The notes under the pieces are model-generated. The model saw only the letters and a list, made by a program, of their open reading frames with translations. It was not told where the DNA came from and did no database searches. 64,000 nt of DNA, taken from NCBI GenBank assembly GCA_030278955.1, contig JAOANR010000003.1:54470902-54534901 (forward strand). Direction: 5' to 3'. This DNA is from Hygrophila difformis (taxonomy: Eukaryota > Streptophyta > Magnoliopsida > Lamiales > Acanthaceae). Positions 21,406-31,719 of this stretch are shown piece after piece. The position numbers and the translations under genes are program-made. Numbering within the stretch: position 1 is the first letter of the stretch; each line of letters opens with the position of its first letter.

Positions 21406-22067
21406 TGTTTGGCTTGGGTTGAGCCAAGGACCTTTTTCTCCTCAAGGGAGGCTATCGGAAAAGGATCAAACCGATTACGGGTCCGGATTAACAATAATGC
21501 GCCCACAATTGACTGAATCTTCTTTGAATTGATCGAAAACAACAGATACAACGGAGAATCTACCTGTTGTTAAGAAACAATGGCGGAATTCACCAAAAAC
21601 AAGGAACCAAACTACCAGTTGCTAAGGAACAACGGTGGATTTGGAGAAGGTAACCGCTACAGACTAGCTAGATTCTAAGGAAAGCTGTAAAGGAAAGCTG
21701 TAAAGAAAGCAGTAAAGATAACAAGGAATTAAATTTGATAAAAGGAATTTGGGGGTTGGATTGATCTCTCCGATTTTGTGTGTGTCGACCTATTTATAGC
21801 CGGAGCTGAAATAACCGCTCTCCGGCCGACTCCCTTAAGCCGATTCCACTGTTTACTTCAATCGGCTGAGTTGATGTCATTTCGGCCGAAATCCTTCCCT
21901 CTGAAGCTTTCTTCCTTTCGGGCTTCTTCTGCCGCTCCGGATCGTTCTCTTTTCATTCTTCGGCCCAATGGATCTCCAACTCGATTTTCTTTGAAAGTCT
22001 CTTTTCGGCCCATCTTTTATGGCCCAATTCTTCTCCCCGTGGCCCATTATCCTTTGTGGCCCCAACA
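21406..22067 (-). repeat. Gypsy-1 5-prime LTR (662 bp)
   Basis: Near-identical partner of 9527-10191. TATA box on the minus strand at 21791-21798. This copy drives transcription of the element toward lower coordinates. Right TSD GAAAC at 22068-22072. Confidence 0.95.
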
Positions 22068-22072
22068 GAAAC

Positions 22073-23568
22073 CAAATGTATATAGTATTGCTTGCACCTC
22101 TATAGTAATCAATAGTTGTTAGTATGTATTTAGGTTTAATTGTTTACTTCAAATTATTATTTTTTTTTAATGAAAATAAACTATAAGGGCTTTTGGTTCG
22201 TAAGATTTTAGATTCTCGGTAGTAATCTTGAGTAAAAAATTTAATATTCATATATTTGATTTGAGAGATAGCATGTATAAGCATTTAAGATTCCCACATC
22301 AGTGGAAACATTAAAGTTTTTTTTTTTTTAAATATAATTACAGTCACTCAAAATTATTTACGATGTATTACCGCCAATCATCATATATTTTTTATACTAC
22401 AAATATATGGTGATGTGAATGGCAATGTTTTTTTTTTTAATGAATTATATAGATTTAATCAAGTATTCAATACTATTTATTTACATAGATATGATAATCA
22501 TATAGAAATAGAAAATTAAAAAAAAATCACAAAATCAAAATTTACCGCGACACTTTCACAAAAGCAATGTTTGGGTGAAGTTAACATTTATTTATTAGTA
22601 GTATATTATAAGTATAAGATTTTGAGCTACAGGCTGGGACCGGTTTCGGTGCAGGCCGGCTGTAGGTGCTGACACATTCAAAAGTAATGGGTATGTATAT
22701 ATAAAATGATGTGTGAGTATAAAAAAGTGATGGATGGAGCTTACGAACAAAAAACTAATAAAAACACAAACTACCGTCTATACATCACTTTATAAGGCTT
22801 ATACATCAATTTACAAAGGGCTACACATCATTTTTAGCGCTGCATGCAGCTGATGGCAATTGTTATGCCATTACAGAAACCGAATTGCTATAGGCTATAG
22901 CCGCCGGCCTATACATACGTCGTCCCATTCATTTGGGGGATTAAGGAACTATGTGGGCTCGGCCTAAACAAGATACCTCCTTTTAGAAACAATTTTGCAA
23001 CATAAGAGTACTTTGCTTCCCAAAAAAAAGTAACATAGGAGTACTTTACCTTGATTTTTCTTAGGAATAATAAGGGATGAATATGTATAGTTCCCACTAC
23101 CATTAGAGACACATTTAGAGCATTAAATTATAATCCCAACTTTAATTTTGATAAAAGAAAGAGTAGACTTATGAGATCGATCTCATATCGTTAATCACCT
23201 CTATCACCTCGGCGGCTAATTTAGTGTAGGGGCAATTACATCTTCCCATCCCCAGTCCCCACCCTATCTCATTAAGTCCATCATAAAAATTATCACCCTA
23301 GCTCCTAAACTAAATTAAATGCAATAATATGATATTTTATACTACTATTAGTTAAAATTTTCATAATGCCTAGATCGGTAGATGGGTAGACATATATTTT
23401 AATTTCTAATGAGAAGTGCGAGTTTGGACTAGTGTCTAGTTGGAAGAATCTAGGGTTTAATTTGAGGCCAGTTGATTATATGTATATGGGTAGATTCCTT
23501 TCTATTACATATTATACTACGTATACCATCGATTTATAAACCTAATAACTAATTTGAATCATTGTCAG
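22073..23568. other. Non-coding DNA between Gypsy-1 and the aminotransferase fragment
   Basis: AT-rich with poly-T runs (22320, 22430). It should hold the 5-prime exons of the aminotransferase if the gene were complete, but I find neither a transit-peptide exon nor the conserved segment that precedes GLFEG. A pair of partly complementary segments near 22640 (GACCGGTTTCGGTGCAGG) and 22900 (CTATAGCCGCCGGCC) may be the ends of a worn DNA element. Confidence 0.45.
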
Positions 23569-23781
23569 GGTTTATTCGAAGGCATGAAAGCATATAGAAG
23601 GGACGATGGAGGAATCTGCCTGTTTCGCCCACAAGACAATGCAATCCGTATGCAAAATGGCGCCCAAAGAATGTGTATGCCTTTCCCTTCTGTCCACCAT
23701 TTTGTCGATGCTGCTAAAGAGACCGCTCTCGCCAATAGGCACTGGGTAATATCTCTACAAAAAAAAAAAAAAATTACAGTT

Positions 23782-23786
23782 AGGGG
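23782..23786. repeat. Copia target-site duplication AGGGG, left
   Basis: AGGGG precedes the 5-prime LTR and is repeated at 29287-29291 after the 3-prime LTR. The insertion lies in the first retained intron of the aminotransferase, 41 bp past the donor site. Confidence 0.92.
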
Positions 23787-24102
23787 TGTTGGAAAACGGC
23801 ATAAACGTCAAATGCCGTATTTGTTGAAGCCATCAAAGTAATAGTACGGCGCCATCCGAGTTGATTTCTCATCTACGGCGCCGAAAGTATTGAAGCCACC
23901 GCAAGAACAGTTTAGCATATGTTCGTTGTCTGTTATATGTTTTCATTTCTATAAATAGGTATTCCGATTGTTGTAATTCTCAGAGCGAAGTAAAGCGAGA
24001 AATACAAAGCAAGCTTTAGCTAAACAACTCTCCGCTTTTGGTTATCGTTTTTAGATATCAAAAGTGTAAAGTGTCTTGTGTGTGTGAGATATCAAATCTA
24101 CA
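23787..24102 (+). repeat. Copia 5-prime LTR (316 bp)
   Basis: TG...CA termini. TATAAATA at 23950-23957 is the likely promoter. An ACGGCGCC palindrome-bearing segment is repeated at about 23846 and 23876. Confidence 0.95.
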
Positions 24103-24105
24103 AAT

Positions 24106-24117
24106 TGGTATCAGAGC
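24106..24117 (+). other. Copia primer-binding site (initiator tRNA-Met)
   Basis: TGGTATCAGAGC begins 3 bases after the LTR; this is the standard plant copia site complementary to the 3-prime end of initiator methionine tRNA. Confidence 0.95.
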
Positions 24118-24830
24118 CTGAGTGATCCGAACTCAGAGCAGAATAGAACAGGTTTGAGTATAAACACTCCAATAAAAAAGAATTAAATTTACCAACCCGG
24201 TTTCCTCCGCTGCCGTCCACCGCTCGTTGCACCTCCGACGAGCCAGCACCTCCACTTCTGCTCTCCGTTCACCGAGCACCACCCAGACCAGCCTCTGCCA
24301 TTCTGACTCCAGCTCCGCTCCGATCTGCTGTTGCTGTTCCGACCAGCAATTGAAGCCTCTCCTCCGTCGGGCCACCATCTCCAGTCACCACTAAGTGCCG
24401 CTGACCAGCAGCTCCAGTGAGTCCGTCCACTACCTCAAAAATTCTAGACTTTTAAGGCTTGCCACCACCTCCTGTCATGTTTCTCCGGGTGGTAATTCTA
24501 CTTTGACTTGGCACCATTCAATCAAATCCACTCTCGGATCTGTTTGGTTTGTCAAGGAGTAAGTTAAAAATATTAAAAGGAGTGGACCAGGTTGAAGAAA
24601 AAGAGTGTCCAGGAGACACATGTGAAGAAGCAGCACAAATTAAAATTGAAACAGGAGGTGGTTGAATATTAATTCAAAGCAACCAAAATCAACTTGTGTG
24701 TCGTGAAAGTTGATGCAGTTGGTGATCCATTAATTATCCAACTGTTGTGACAGAATATTAAAAAATATATATATATATATATATATTTGTTTAAATATAT
24801 ATATATACATATTAAAATTATCCAGGTCAA
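24118..24830 (+). other. Copia leader
   Basis: About 700 bases between PBS and gag with no long frame. A (TA)n run lies at about 24766-24810 just upstream of the gag ATG and is probably length-variable. Confidence 0.6.
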
Positions 24831-27800
24831 ATGACGAATATTACGGGACAAATGTCACTGCCGCAGCTTACAAAAGCAAATTATGAGAAGTGGAGTATTC
24901 AAATTAAAGCCCTTCTTGGAGCTCAAGATGCACGGGACGTGGTTCAAAATGATTTTGTAGAACCAGAAAATACCGGGAAATTAACTGCAGCAGAACAAAA
25001 AGCGTTGAAAGATGCGCGATCCAAAGATAGCGGAGCCCTTTACATGTTATTCCGAGCCGTTGACGAATCAGGCTTCGAAAAAATATCCGGTGCCACTACC
25101 TCAAAAGAAGCGTGGGACATCCTTGAAAAATCATTCAAAGGAGCCGACCGGGTAAAGCAAGTGCATCTACAAACCCTGCGTGGAGAGCTTGAAAGCATGA
25201 AAATGAAGGAGTCGGAAAACGTGTCTGACTACATCACACGTGTTCAGACCGTGGCAAACCAACTCAATCGGAACGGAGAAGAATTGTCCGATGCCAGAAT
25301 TGTGGAGAAAATATTGAGATCATTAACCAATGATTTCGAAAATGTTGTGTGTGCAATTGAAAAATCAAAAGACCTCAAAGTGCTCACCGTTGAAGAGCTC
25401 GCCGGATCTCTCGAAGCACACGAACAAAGGAAAAAGAAAAAGAAAGAGGAGTCACTCGACCAGGCACTCCAAACCAAGGCGTCAATAAAAGATGAGAAGG
25501 TTCTCTACACTCAAAATTTTCGGGGGAGAGGACATAACCGTGGAAATCGTGGATACGGTCGTGGTATCCAAGGCAACAATTATGAAGGATACTATAAGGA
25601 CAAATTTCAATGAAGTCAAGCAAACTGGCGTGGAAGAGGACGCGCTCGAGGAAGAGGCGGTCGAACAAATTATTCCCACGTCAGATGCCAAAAGTGCCAC
25701 AAATATGGTCACCATGCCGAAGACTGCAGCAACGAGGGTTGTTACAATTGTGGCAAGATGGGACACTTTGCAAAAGAGTGTCGGGCCAACAGACGAGTGG
25801 AAGAGACAACCAACCTAGTCGTGGAAGACAAAGCAAATGGAGGTGTTCTCATGATGGCGCACAACGATGTCAACGATGACACATCCTGGTACCTCGATTC
25901 TGGAGCAAGCAACCACATGTGCTATGATGAGCATCTATTCAAAGAAATGCAGAAAGTTGACAATGGTCATGTATCATTCGGAAATGCATCAAAAGTGCAA
26001 GTCAAAGGCCGTGGTACGATATGTTTCACACAGAATGATGGCTTGATAGGGACAATCCAAGATGTCTACTATGTCCCAGACCTCAAAAACAACATCTTGA
26101 GTCTTGGCCAACTCCCAGAGAAAGGTTACTCAACCTTTCTAAAAGATCAGTTGCTGTACTTGAAAGACAAGCAAGGACGTCTGATAGCTCGAGTCGAAAT
26201 GGAGAGAAATCGAATGTACAAGTTGAACCTGCGAAGCTTGCAAGGGAAATGCTTACAAGTCAAAGAAGTAGATAAAGCGTCACTATGGCATCATCGCTTT
26301 GGCCACTTACATTATGATGGCCTGAAAAAGCTAATGAAGATGAAGATGGTGAAAGGACTGCCTAGCATGGATTTTGGAGGAGAATTCTGTGAAGATTGTG
26401 TACTCGGGAAGCAAACAAGAGCCTCATTTCAAAAGAAGGCCGAATATGAAGCGAAGCATCCACTTGAGCTGATCCACACCGATATATGTGGACCAATTAC
26501 TCCCGAATCTTTCAGCGGAAAGAGATACTTCATCTCCTTCATCGATGATTTCTCTCGAAGGACGTGGGTCTATTTGCTGAAGGAAAAATCCGAGGCATTC
26601 AAGGTGTTCAAAATATTCAAGGCGAGCGTTGAAAAAGAAACTGGCAGATCCATCAAAGCAATTCGATCTGATAGAGGAGGCGAATACACCTCGACAGCCT
26701 TCCGAGAGTACTGTGAACGAGAAGGCATAAGAAGATTTCTGACAGCACCATACTCGCCCCAACAAAATGGAGTAGCTGAAAGGAAGAATAGGACCATCCT
26801 AGATATGGTTCGGTCGATGCTGAAAAGCAAGAAGATGCCCAAAGAATTCTGGGCAGAAGCTGTGATGTGTGCCGTCTACATACAAAATCGGTGCCCACAC
26901 ATGAAGTTGAAGAATCGAACACCACTGGAAGCATGGAGTGGTAAGAAGCCTACCGTCTCTCATCTAAAAATATTCGGTAGTGTAGCCTATGCACATATAC
27001 CAGATCCGCGAAGGATGAAGCTGGAAGATAAAAGCAAAGCATATGTTTTTATCGGATATGATGGACTGACAAAAGGTTATAAGCTGTATGACCCGATAAG
27101 CAAGAAGGTGATAACGAGTCGAGATGTGCGAGTGAATGAAGCAAGTGAATGGGACTGGAATAACTCAAAGGAAGTTACCAACAAAGTCGCAGAATCGTCA
27201 GCTGTTGTTCCGACAGTTCTATCCACAGATCCTGAAATTGTTGAAGAAAGAGAAGAAGAAGAAGATGAGCCACGACAACCCCGAATGAGAAGTCTACAAG
27301 ATTTGTATGACTCTACAGAGGTACATCTTGTATGTTTGTTGGCAGATGCTGAAAATATCAAATATGAAGATGTCGTGCTAGATGAAAGATGGAAAGCAGC
27401 CATGGATGAAGAAATTGAAGCAATCGAGCGCAACAACACATGGGAGCTCACTGAATTACCCAAAGGAAGTCAGACTATTGGAGTGAAATGGGTCTATAAG
27501 AAAAAGATGAATGCACAAGGGGAGATTGAACGATACAAAGCTCGGCTTGTTGCAAAGGGATACAAGCAAAAGGAAGGAATCGATTATGATGAAGTCTTTG
27601 CCCCTGTCGCAAAAATGGAGACAATCCGTCTACTTATTTCTCAAGCTGCTCAGTACAAATGGCCAAGATTCCAAATGGATGTCAAGACAGCGTTCTTGAA
27701 TGGTGTACTCGAAGAAGAAGTCTACATTGAGCAACCACCAGGTTATCTGAAACTTGGAGGAGAAACAAAGGTGTTGAAGTTGAAGAAAGCGCTTTACGGG

Positions 27801-28886
27801 CTAAAGCAAGCACCGCGAGCGTGGAATACTCGCATTGATGCATATCTCAAGGAGAATGGGTTTGAGCAATGTCCCTACGAGCATGCCCTCTACATCAAGA
27901 ATAATGGAGGTAACATTTTGTTTGTTGCTCTTTATGTTGATGACCTCATTTTCATGGGTAACAGTGATGAGATGATAGAAGACTTCAAGAGAAGAATGAA
28001 ACAGGAGTTTGAGATGACTGATTTAGGCTTGATGAAGTTCTTCCTTGGTCTAGAAGTTAGACAAACCGAAAGAGGCATCTTTGTATCACAAGAGACATAT
28101 GCGAAGAAGATCTTGAAAGAATTCAAGATGGAGAAGTGCAACCCTGTATCAACACCTATGGAACCTGGAGCAAAACTTTCAAAGTTTGATGAAGGAGAAC
28201 AAGTTGATCCAGGAAGGTACAGAAGCTTGGTTGGAAGCCTTCGCTACCTCACATGCACAAGGCCAGATATTGCACTAAGTATTGGAGTTGTAAGTCGGTT
28301 CATGGAGAACCCAACTTACTCACACTGGAAGGCGTTAAAGAGAATCCTCAGGTACAATCAAGGAACAGCGTCACATGGATTGTTCTACTCGAGGACAGAA
28401 GATTACAAGCTGATTGGATACTCTGACAGTGATTGGTGTGGAGATATTGATGATCGAAAAAGTACTGCAGGGTATGTGTTCTTTATGGGAAATACTGCTT
28501 TTACTTGGCTTTCAAAGAAGCAGCCGATCGTGACACTCTCAACATGTGAAGCTGAATATGTAGCAGCATCTTGGTGTATATGTCATGCTGTATGGCTCAG
28601 AAATCTATTAAGCAAGATGGAGATGAAGCAGTCAAGCGGAACAATGATTCACATAGACAACAAATCTGCAATTGAATTGGCGAAGAATCCAGTGAATCAT
28701 GAAAGGAGCAAACACATTGATGTTCATTTTCACTTTATCCGAGATCATGTGAAAAATGGAAATGTGGAACTAATGCATGTGGGAAGCCAAGAACAAGTGG
28801 CAGACATATTTACAAAACCATTGCCAAAGGTACTGCTCGACAAGTTCAAGAAAATGATAGGGATGATAGATGGAAGAAGCATTTGA
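24831..28886 (+). pseudogene. gag-pol: Copia gag-pol with a single in-frame TGA
   Basis: ATG 24831 opens a gag of 260 codons (LTKANYEKWSIQIKALLG) ended by TGA at 25611. The same register is then open to 28886 with no other stop. Two CCHC zinc knuckles follow the stop ([14 protein letters not shown] and [14 protein letters not shown]), then the protease ([11 protein letters not shown]). Counting from the methionine at 25758: integrase HHCC (H179, H183, C211, C214) and DD35E (D242, D305, E341); RT with YVDDLIFMG; RNase H with [14 protein letters not shown] and CEAEY. CAA-TGA-AGT could stem from CGA by methyl-CpG decay. Apart from this stop, the polyprotein looks intact; natural readthrough is a less likely explanation. 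Confidence 0.93.
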
Positions 28887-28893
28887 AGTTTAC

Positions 28894-28900
28894 GGGGGAG
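28894..28900 (+). other. Copia polypurine tract
   Basis: GGGGGAG three bases before the 3-prime LTR, at the usual place for plus-strand priming. Confidence 0.7.
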
Positions 28901-28903
28901 TTT

Positions 28904-29286
28904 TGTTGGAAAACGGCATAAACGTCAAATGCCGTATTTGTTGAAGCCATCAAAGTAATAGTACGGCGCCATCCGAGTTGATTTCTCATCTACGGCGCCG
29001 AAAGTATTGAAGCCACCGCAAGAACAGTTTAGCATATGTTCGTTGTCTGTTATATGTTTTCATTTCTATAAATAGGTATTTCGATTGTTGTAATTCTCAG
29101 AGCGAAGTAAATCGAGAATACAAAGCAAGCTTTAGCTAAACAAATCTCCGCTTTGTTGTAATTCTCAGAGCGAAGTAAATCGAGAATACAAAGCAAGCTT
29201 TAGCTAAACAAATCTCCGCTTTTGGTTATCGTTTTTAGATATCAAAAGTGTAAAGTGTCTTGTGTGTGTGAGATATCAAATCTACA
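28904..29286 (+). repeat. Copia 3-prime LTR (383 bp) with internal 68-bp tandem duplication
   Basis: Same as the 5-prime LTR but with 29085-29152 repeated at 29153-29220 (TTGTTGTAATTCTCAGAGCG to CTCCGCT). The two units are identical to each other and share substitutions that separate them from the 5-prime LTR, so the duplication arose after those changes. Confidence 0.93.
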
Positions 29287-29825
29287 AGGGGGTCTAATGG
29301 GTCGTAAGACCCATAGTACATGTTATTGTCACAACAAAGAAAACCAGTGGTTATGTTTAGAGTCATGAATTTCACTTTTCTTGAATTGATGAACCTCATG
29401 CATATCAATGATGGATGATCAGATTCCTCCTCCAGGAAAAGGATCGTTGTATATTAGGCCCCGCTGATGGGCAGCGGGCCCGTGCTCGGTTTATCCCCCG
29501 CTCGTGAATACACATTTTTAATATATGCTTCCCCTGTCGTAAACTACTTCAAGGTTGGAATTTATGGATATGAAAATGCATTTTTGTTTTCTTTCCATGT
29601 AATGAATTGATTGAGATATCATTTTGTTGTAGTCTGGTACGGTGCCCCTGAACTTGTACGTGGAAGATGAGTTTCATCGCGCGACTCATGGTGGCGCTGG
29701 CAGCGTCAAAAGCATCACCAACTATGCACCGGTATGCATCTTGTTCTGTTTTCTTGGCATAGATGAGGTATTGCATAAGCAATGAAGTACTAGTAATTTT
29801 TAGGCGCTTGATCGATTTTTCCGTA

Positions 29826-30084
29826 ACTTCCTCCGTCTCACAATGTTTTTGACGGGCCCACTTTTCACACAGTTCAATACATATTTTAAACTAGTAATAA
29901 CTTAATTTCGGTGCAATTAAAAATTCTAAAAGTTCGATATTTAAAAACTATACGACGAGGCGAATCTAATAAGATCTCACTTGGCTATATTTTAATTTGT
30001 ATAACTATGATAAAATTTAAAGTGTGTCTGTGTGTGAATAGTAATACTTTACTAAATGTAAGATCATTGTGAGACAGAGGAAGT
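29826..30084. mobile_element. Stowaway-type MITE in an aminotransferase intron
   Basis: TIRs CTTCCTCCGTCTCACAAT and ATTGTGAGACAGAGGAAG, flanked by TA (24-25 in the 29800s and 30085). The internal sequence matches the 8602-8861 element (CTAAAAGTTCGATATTTAAAAACTA, GACGAGGCGAATC). It lies where the missing aminotransferase exon would be expected. Confidence 0.82.
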
Positions 30085-30163
30085 ATTAATTAGGGTAATC
30101 GTGTTCTTTTGAAAATGATCGACAAACATGTACACTATGTTTTTTTTTCCCCCTTAAGTAATA

Positions 30164-30222
30164 CAGTCTGTCTTTTTACTATTCATTTTAGTACTTTGAC
30201 TTCGATTTTTATTATAGTTATA

Positions 30223-30262
<40 letters not shown>

Positions 30263-30371
30263 CCAAGTGCGATCGTATTGGATTTGTTTCATCTTGTAAT
30301 TTAAAATATGCATTAGCAAACGTGCAAGTGGAAACATAATATTTAGAAAATGAAAAAAAAAACGGAGGAAG
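30164..30371. mobile_element. Stowaway-type MITE, worn, containing an (AT)n tract
   Basis: Right end AAAACGGAGGAAG followed by TA; left end CAGTCTGTCTTTTT preceded by TA. The internal TTTGACTTCGATTTTTATTATAG and AGCCAAGTGCGATC match other copies. An (AT) run of about 35 bp (30226-30260) has expanded inside. The right end is 31 bp from the next exon acceptor. Confidence 0.6.
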
Positions 30372-31030
30372 TATGATGTATGGTTGGGTACAATATTTGC
30401 AGGACAATGTAATTTCTACTCCAGCTGCAACCGGGACTATCCTAGATGGAATTACGCGTAAAACCATCTTGGATATTGCTCGCGATTTAGGTTTACCAGG
30501 TAACAAATGCTCTTGTAATAATGTTAGGAAACTATCGGGGCACATAAACACTAATTAAACTCCCGTACCAAAAGTCAGGACATGACATTGTCTCATCATG
30601 TTGGATCGGATTTTGTCTTGTAACTTTTGTGATCAGGTTGAGGAACGGTGTGTTCCAATCGATGAATTACTAGATGCGGAGGAAGTATTCTGCACAGGAA
30701 CTGCAGTCGTCGTTGCATCTGTAGGAAGTGTCACGTACCGTGGAAGAAGGTAATCGGAGATTTTTAGTAATGGAAGATTTTTAGTCGAGTAGATTGCCTG
30801 TATGTCTTGATGGATTGTGTGTGTTTGATAGGATCGAATACGAACAGAGAAGCACACCAGTGTGGGAGAAGCTTCGTTCCAGGTTGATAGGCATCCAAAG
30901 AGGCACTATCGAAGACACTAGAGGGTGGATTCAAAAAATCCAATGAGATGTAAATATAACATTACATTCATGGTTTTACTTGGGGATTTAGGGACAAGAA
31001 GGTCTGAAACTCTCCTATGTCGACCGTAAT

Positions 31031-31035
31031 AATAT
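31031..31035. repeat. Gypsy-2 target-site duplication AATAT, left
   Basis: AATAT before the 5-prime LTR is repeated at 43562-43566 after the 3-prime LTR. Confidence 0.93.
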
Positions 31036-31695
31036 TGTTGGGGCCATATGAAATAATGGGCCGCGAAAGAGCTATTGGGCCATAAGACATGGGCCGGAAG
31101 AAAGAGGAAGTCCAAAAAGAGATGGGCCCAAGATTAATAAAGCCGAGAGTACATAGTAAACCAAAGAGAGGGAATCGAGGCTGATGAAGATTTCGGCCGA
31201 AATGGGAAGAAGCAGCCGAAACCAAAACGACCGAATTGAAGAGAGAAAGAATTCGGCTCAGAGGAGTTAGCCGGAGAGCGGTTATTCCAGCTCCGGCTAT
31301 AAATAGGGGTCGACACACTCAAAATCAGGGAGATCAATCCAACCCCCAAATTACTTTTATCAATTTTAATTCCTTGTTATCTTTACTGCTTTCTTTACAG
31401 CTTTCCTTTACAGCTTTCCTTAGAATCTAGCCTAGTTTGTAGCGGTTACCATTTCCAAATCCACCGTTGCTCCTTAGCAGCTGGTAGTTTGGTTCCCTGT
31501 TTTTTGGTGAATTCCGCCGTTGTTTCTTAACAACAGGCAGATTCTCCGTTGTATCTTGTTATTGTTGATCAATTCAAGGAAGGTTCAGTCAATTGTGGGC
31601 GCATTATTGTTAATCCGAACCCGTAATCGGTTTGATCCTTTTCCGATAGCCTCCCTTGAGGAGAAAAAGGTCCTTGGCTACACCCGAGCCAAACA
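31036..31695 (+). repeat. Gypsy-2 5-prime LTR (660 bp)
   Basis: TGTTGGGGCC...GCCAAACA. TATAAATA at 31298-31305. Downstream of the TATA it is close to the Gypsy-1 LTR; upstream (U3) only scattered blocks (ATGGGCC, TTGGGCCATAA) are shared. Confidence 0.95.
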
Positions 31696-31696
31696 G

Positions 31697-31714
31697 TGGC
31701 ACGCCCAGTGGGAC
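31697..31714 (+). other. Gypsy-2 primer-binding site
   Basis: TGGCACGCCCAGTGGGAC, identical to Gypsy-1, one base after the LTR and 5 bases before the gag ATG. Confidence 0.8.
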
Positions 31715-31719
31715 GCAAA

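Larger units (their letters stand above)
9527..22067 (-). mobile_element. Gypsy-1: complete Tat-lineage Ty3/gypsy retrotransposon, 12.5 kb
   Basis: Two LTRs (9527-10191 and 21406-22067) in TG...CA form with a perfect TSD bound the element. Minus-strand order: 5-prime LTR, PBS, gag-protease, RT-RNaseH-second RNaseH-integrase, then a 3-prime region carrying antisense genes on the plus strand, PPT and 3-prime LTR. The second, archaeal-type RNase H and an extra antisense gene with a plant mobile domain are hallmarks of the Tat/Ogre group. LTRs differ by two substitutions and two small indels (1 and 2 bp), so insertion is recent. Gag carries two lesions, so this copy is not autonomous. It is in inverted orientation to the closely related Gypsy-2. 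Confidence 0.97.
23787..29286 (+). mobile_element. Ty1/copia LTR retrotransposon, 5.5 kb
   Basis: LTRs TGTTGG...TCTACA (23787-24102 and 28904-29286), PBS matching initiator tRNA-Met, one gag-pol frame in the order gag, zinc knuckles, protease, integrase, RT, RNase H (copia order, integrase before RT), and a purine tract before the 3-prime LTR. The only coding break seen is an in-frame TGA at 25611-25613. The LTRs differ by three substitutions, one indel and a 68-bp duplication in the 3-prime LTR. It lies in the sense orientation inside the aminotransferase intron. Confidence 0.97.
23569..30946 (+). pseudogene. Branched-chain amino acid aminotransferase pseudogene, interrupted by a copia element
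   Basis: Six exon remnants match plant branched-chain aminotransferase (PLP enzyme, last step of Val/Leu/Ile synthesis or first of breakdown): 23569-23745 ([15 protein letters not shown]), 29423-29553 (PPPGKGSLYIRP; SPAREYTFLIYASP), 29633-29731 (NLYVEDEFHRATHGGAGSVK, with the PLP lysine in SVK), 30403-30499 (NVISTPAATGTILDGITRK), 30637-30749 (EEVFCTGTAVVVASVGSVTY) and 30832-30946 (GTIEDTRGW, stop). Defects: no 5-prime exons; one base missing at about 29460 after YIRP, giving an immediate TGA; the conserved exon between NYAP and NVIS absent; and a junction at 30499/30637 that leaves an extra base at consensus splice sites. Introns contain a copia element and two MITEs; Gypsy-2 sits 89 bp past the stop. 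Confidence 0.9.

Noticed and set aside
24766..24810. Regulatory TATA cluster before copia gag
   Set aside because: It is a plain (TA)n run downstream of the LTR promoter; copia transcripts start in the LTR.
31696..31719. Gag start at GTG 31696 (and 21405 on the minus strand)
   Set aside because: These codons belong to the primer-binding site region; the ATGs at 31720 and 21381 are the normal eukaryotic starts.
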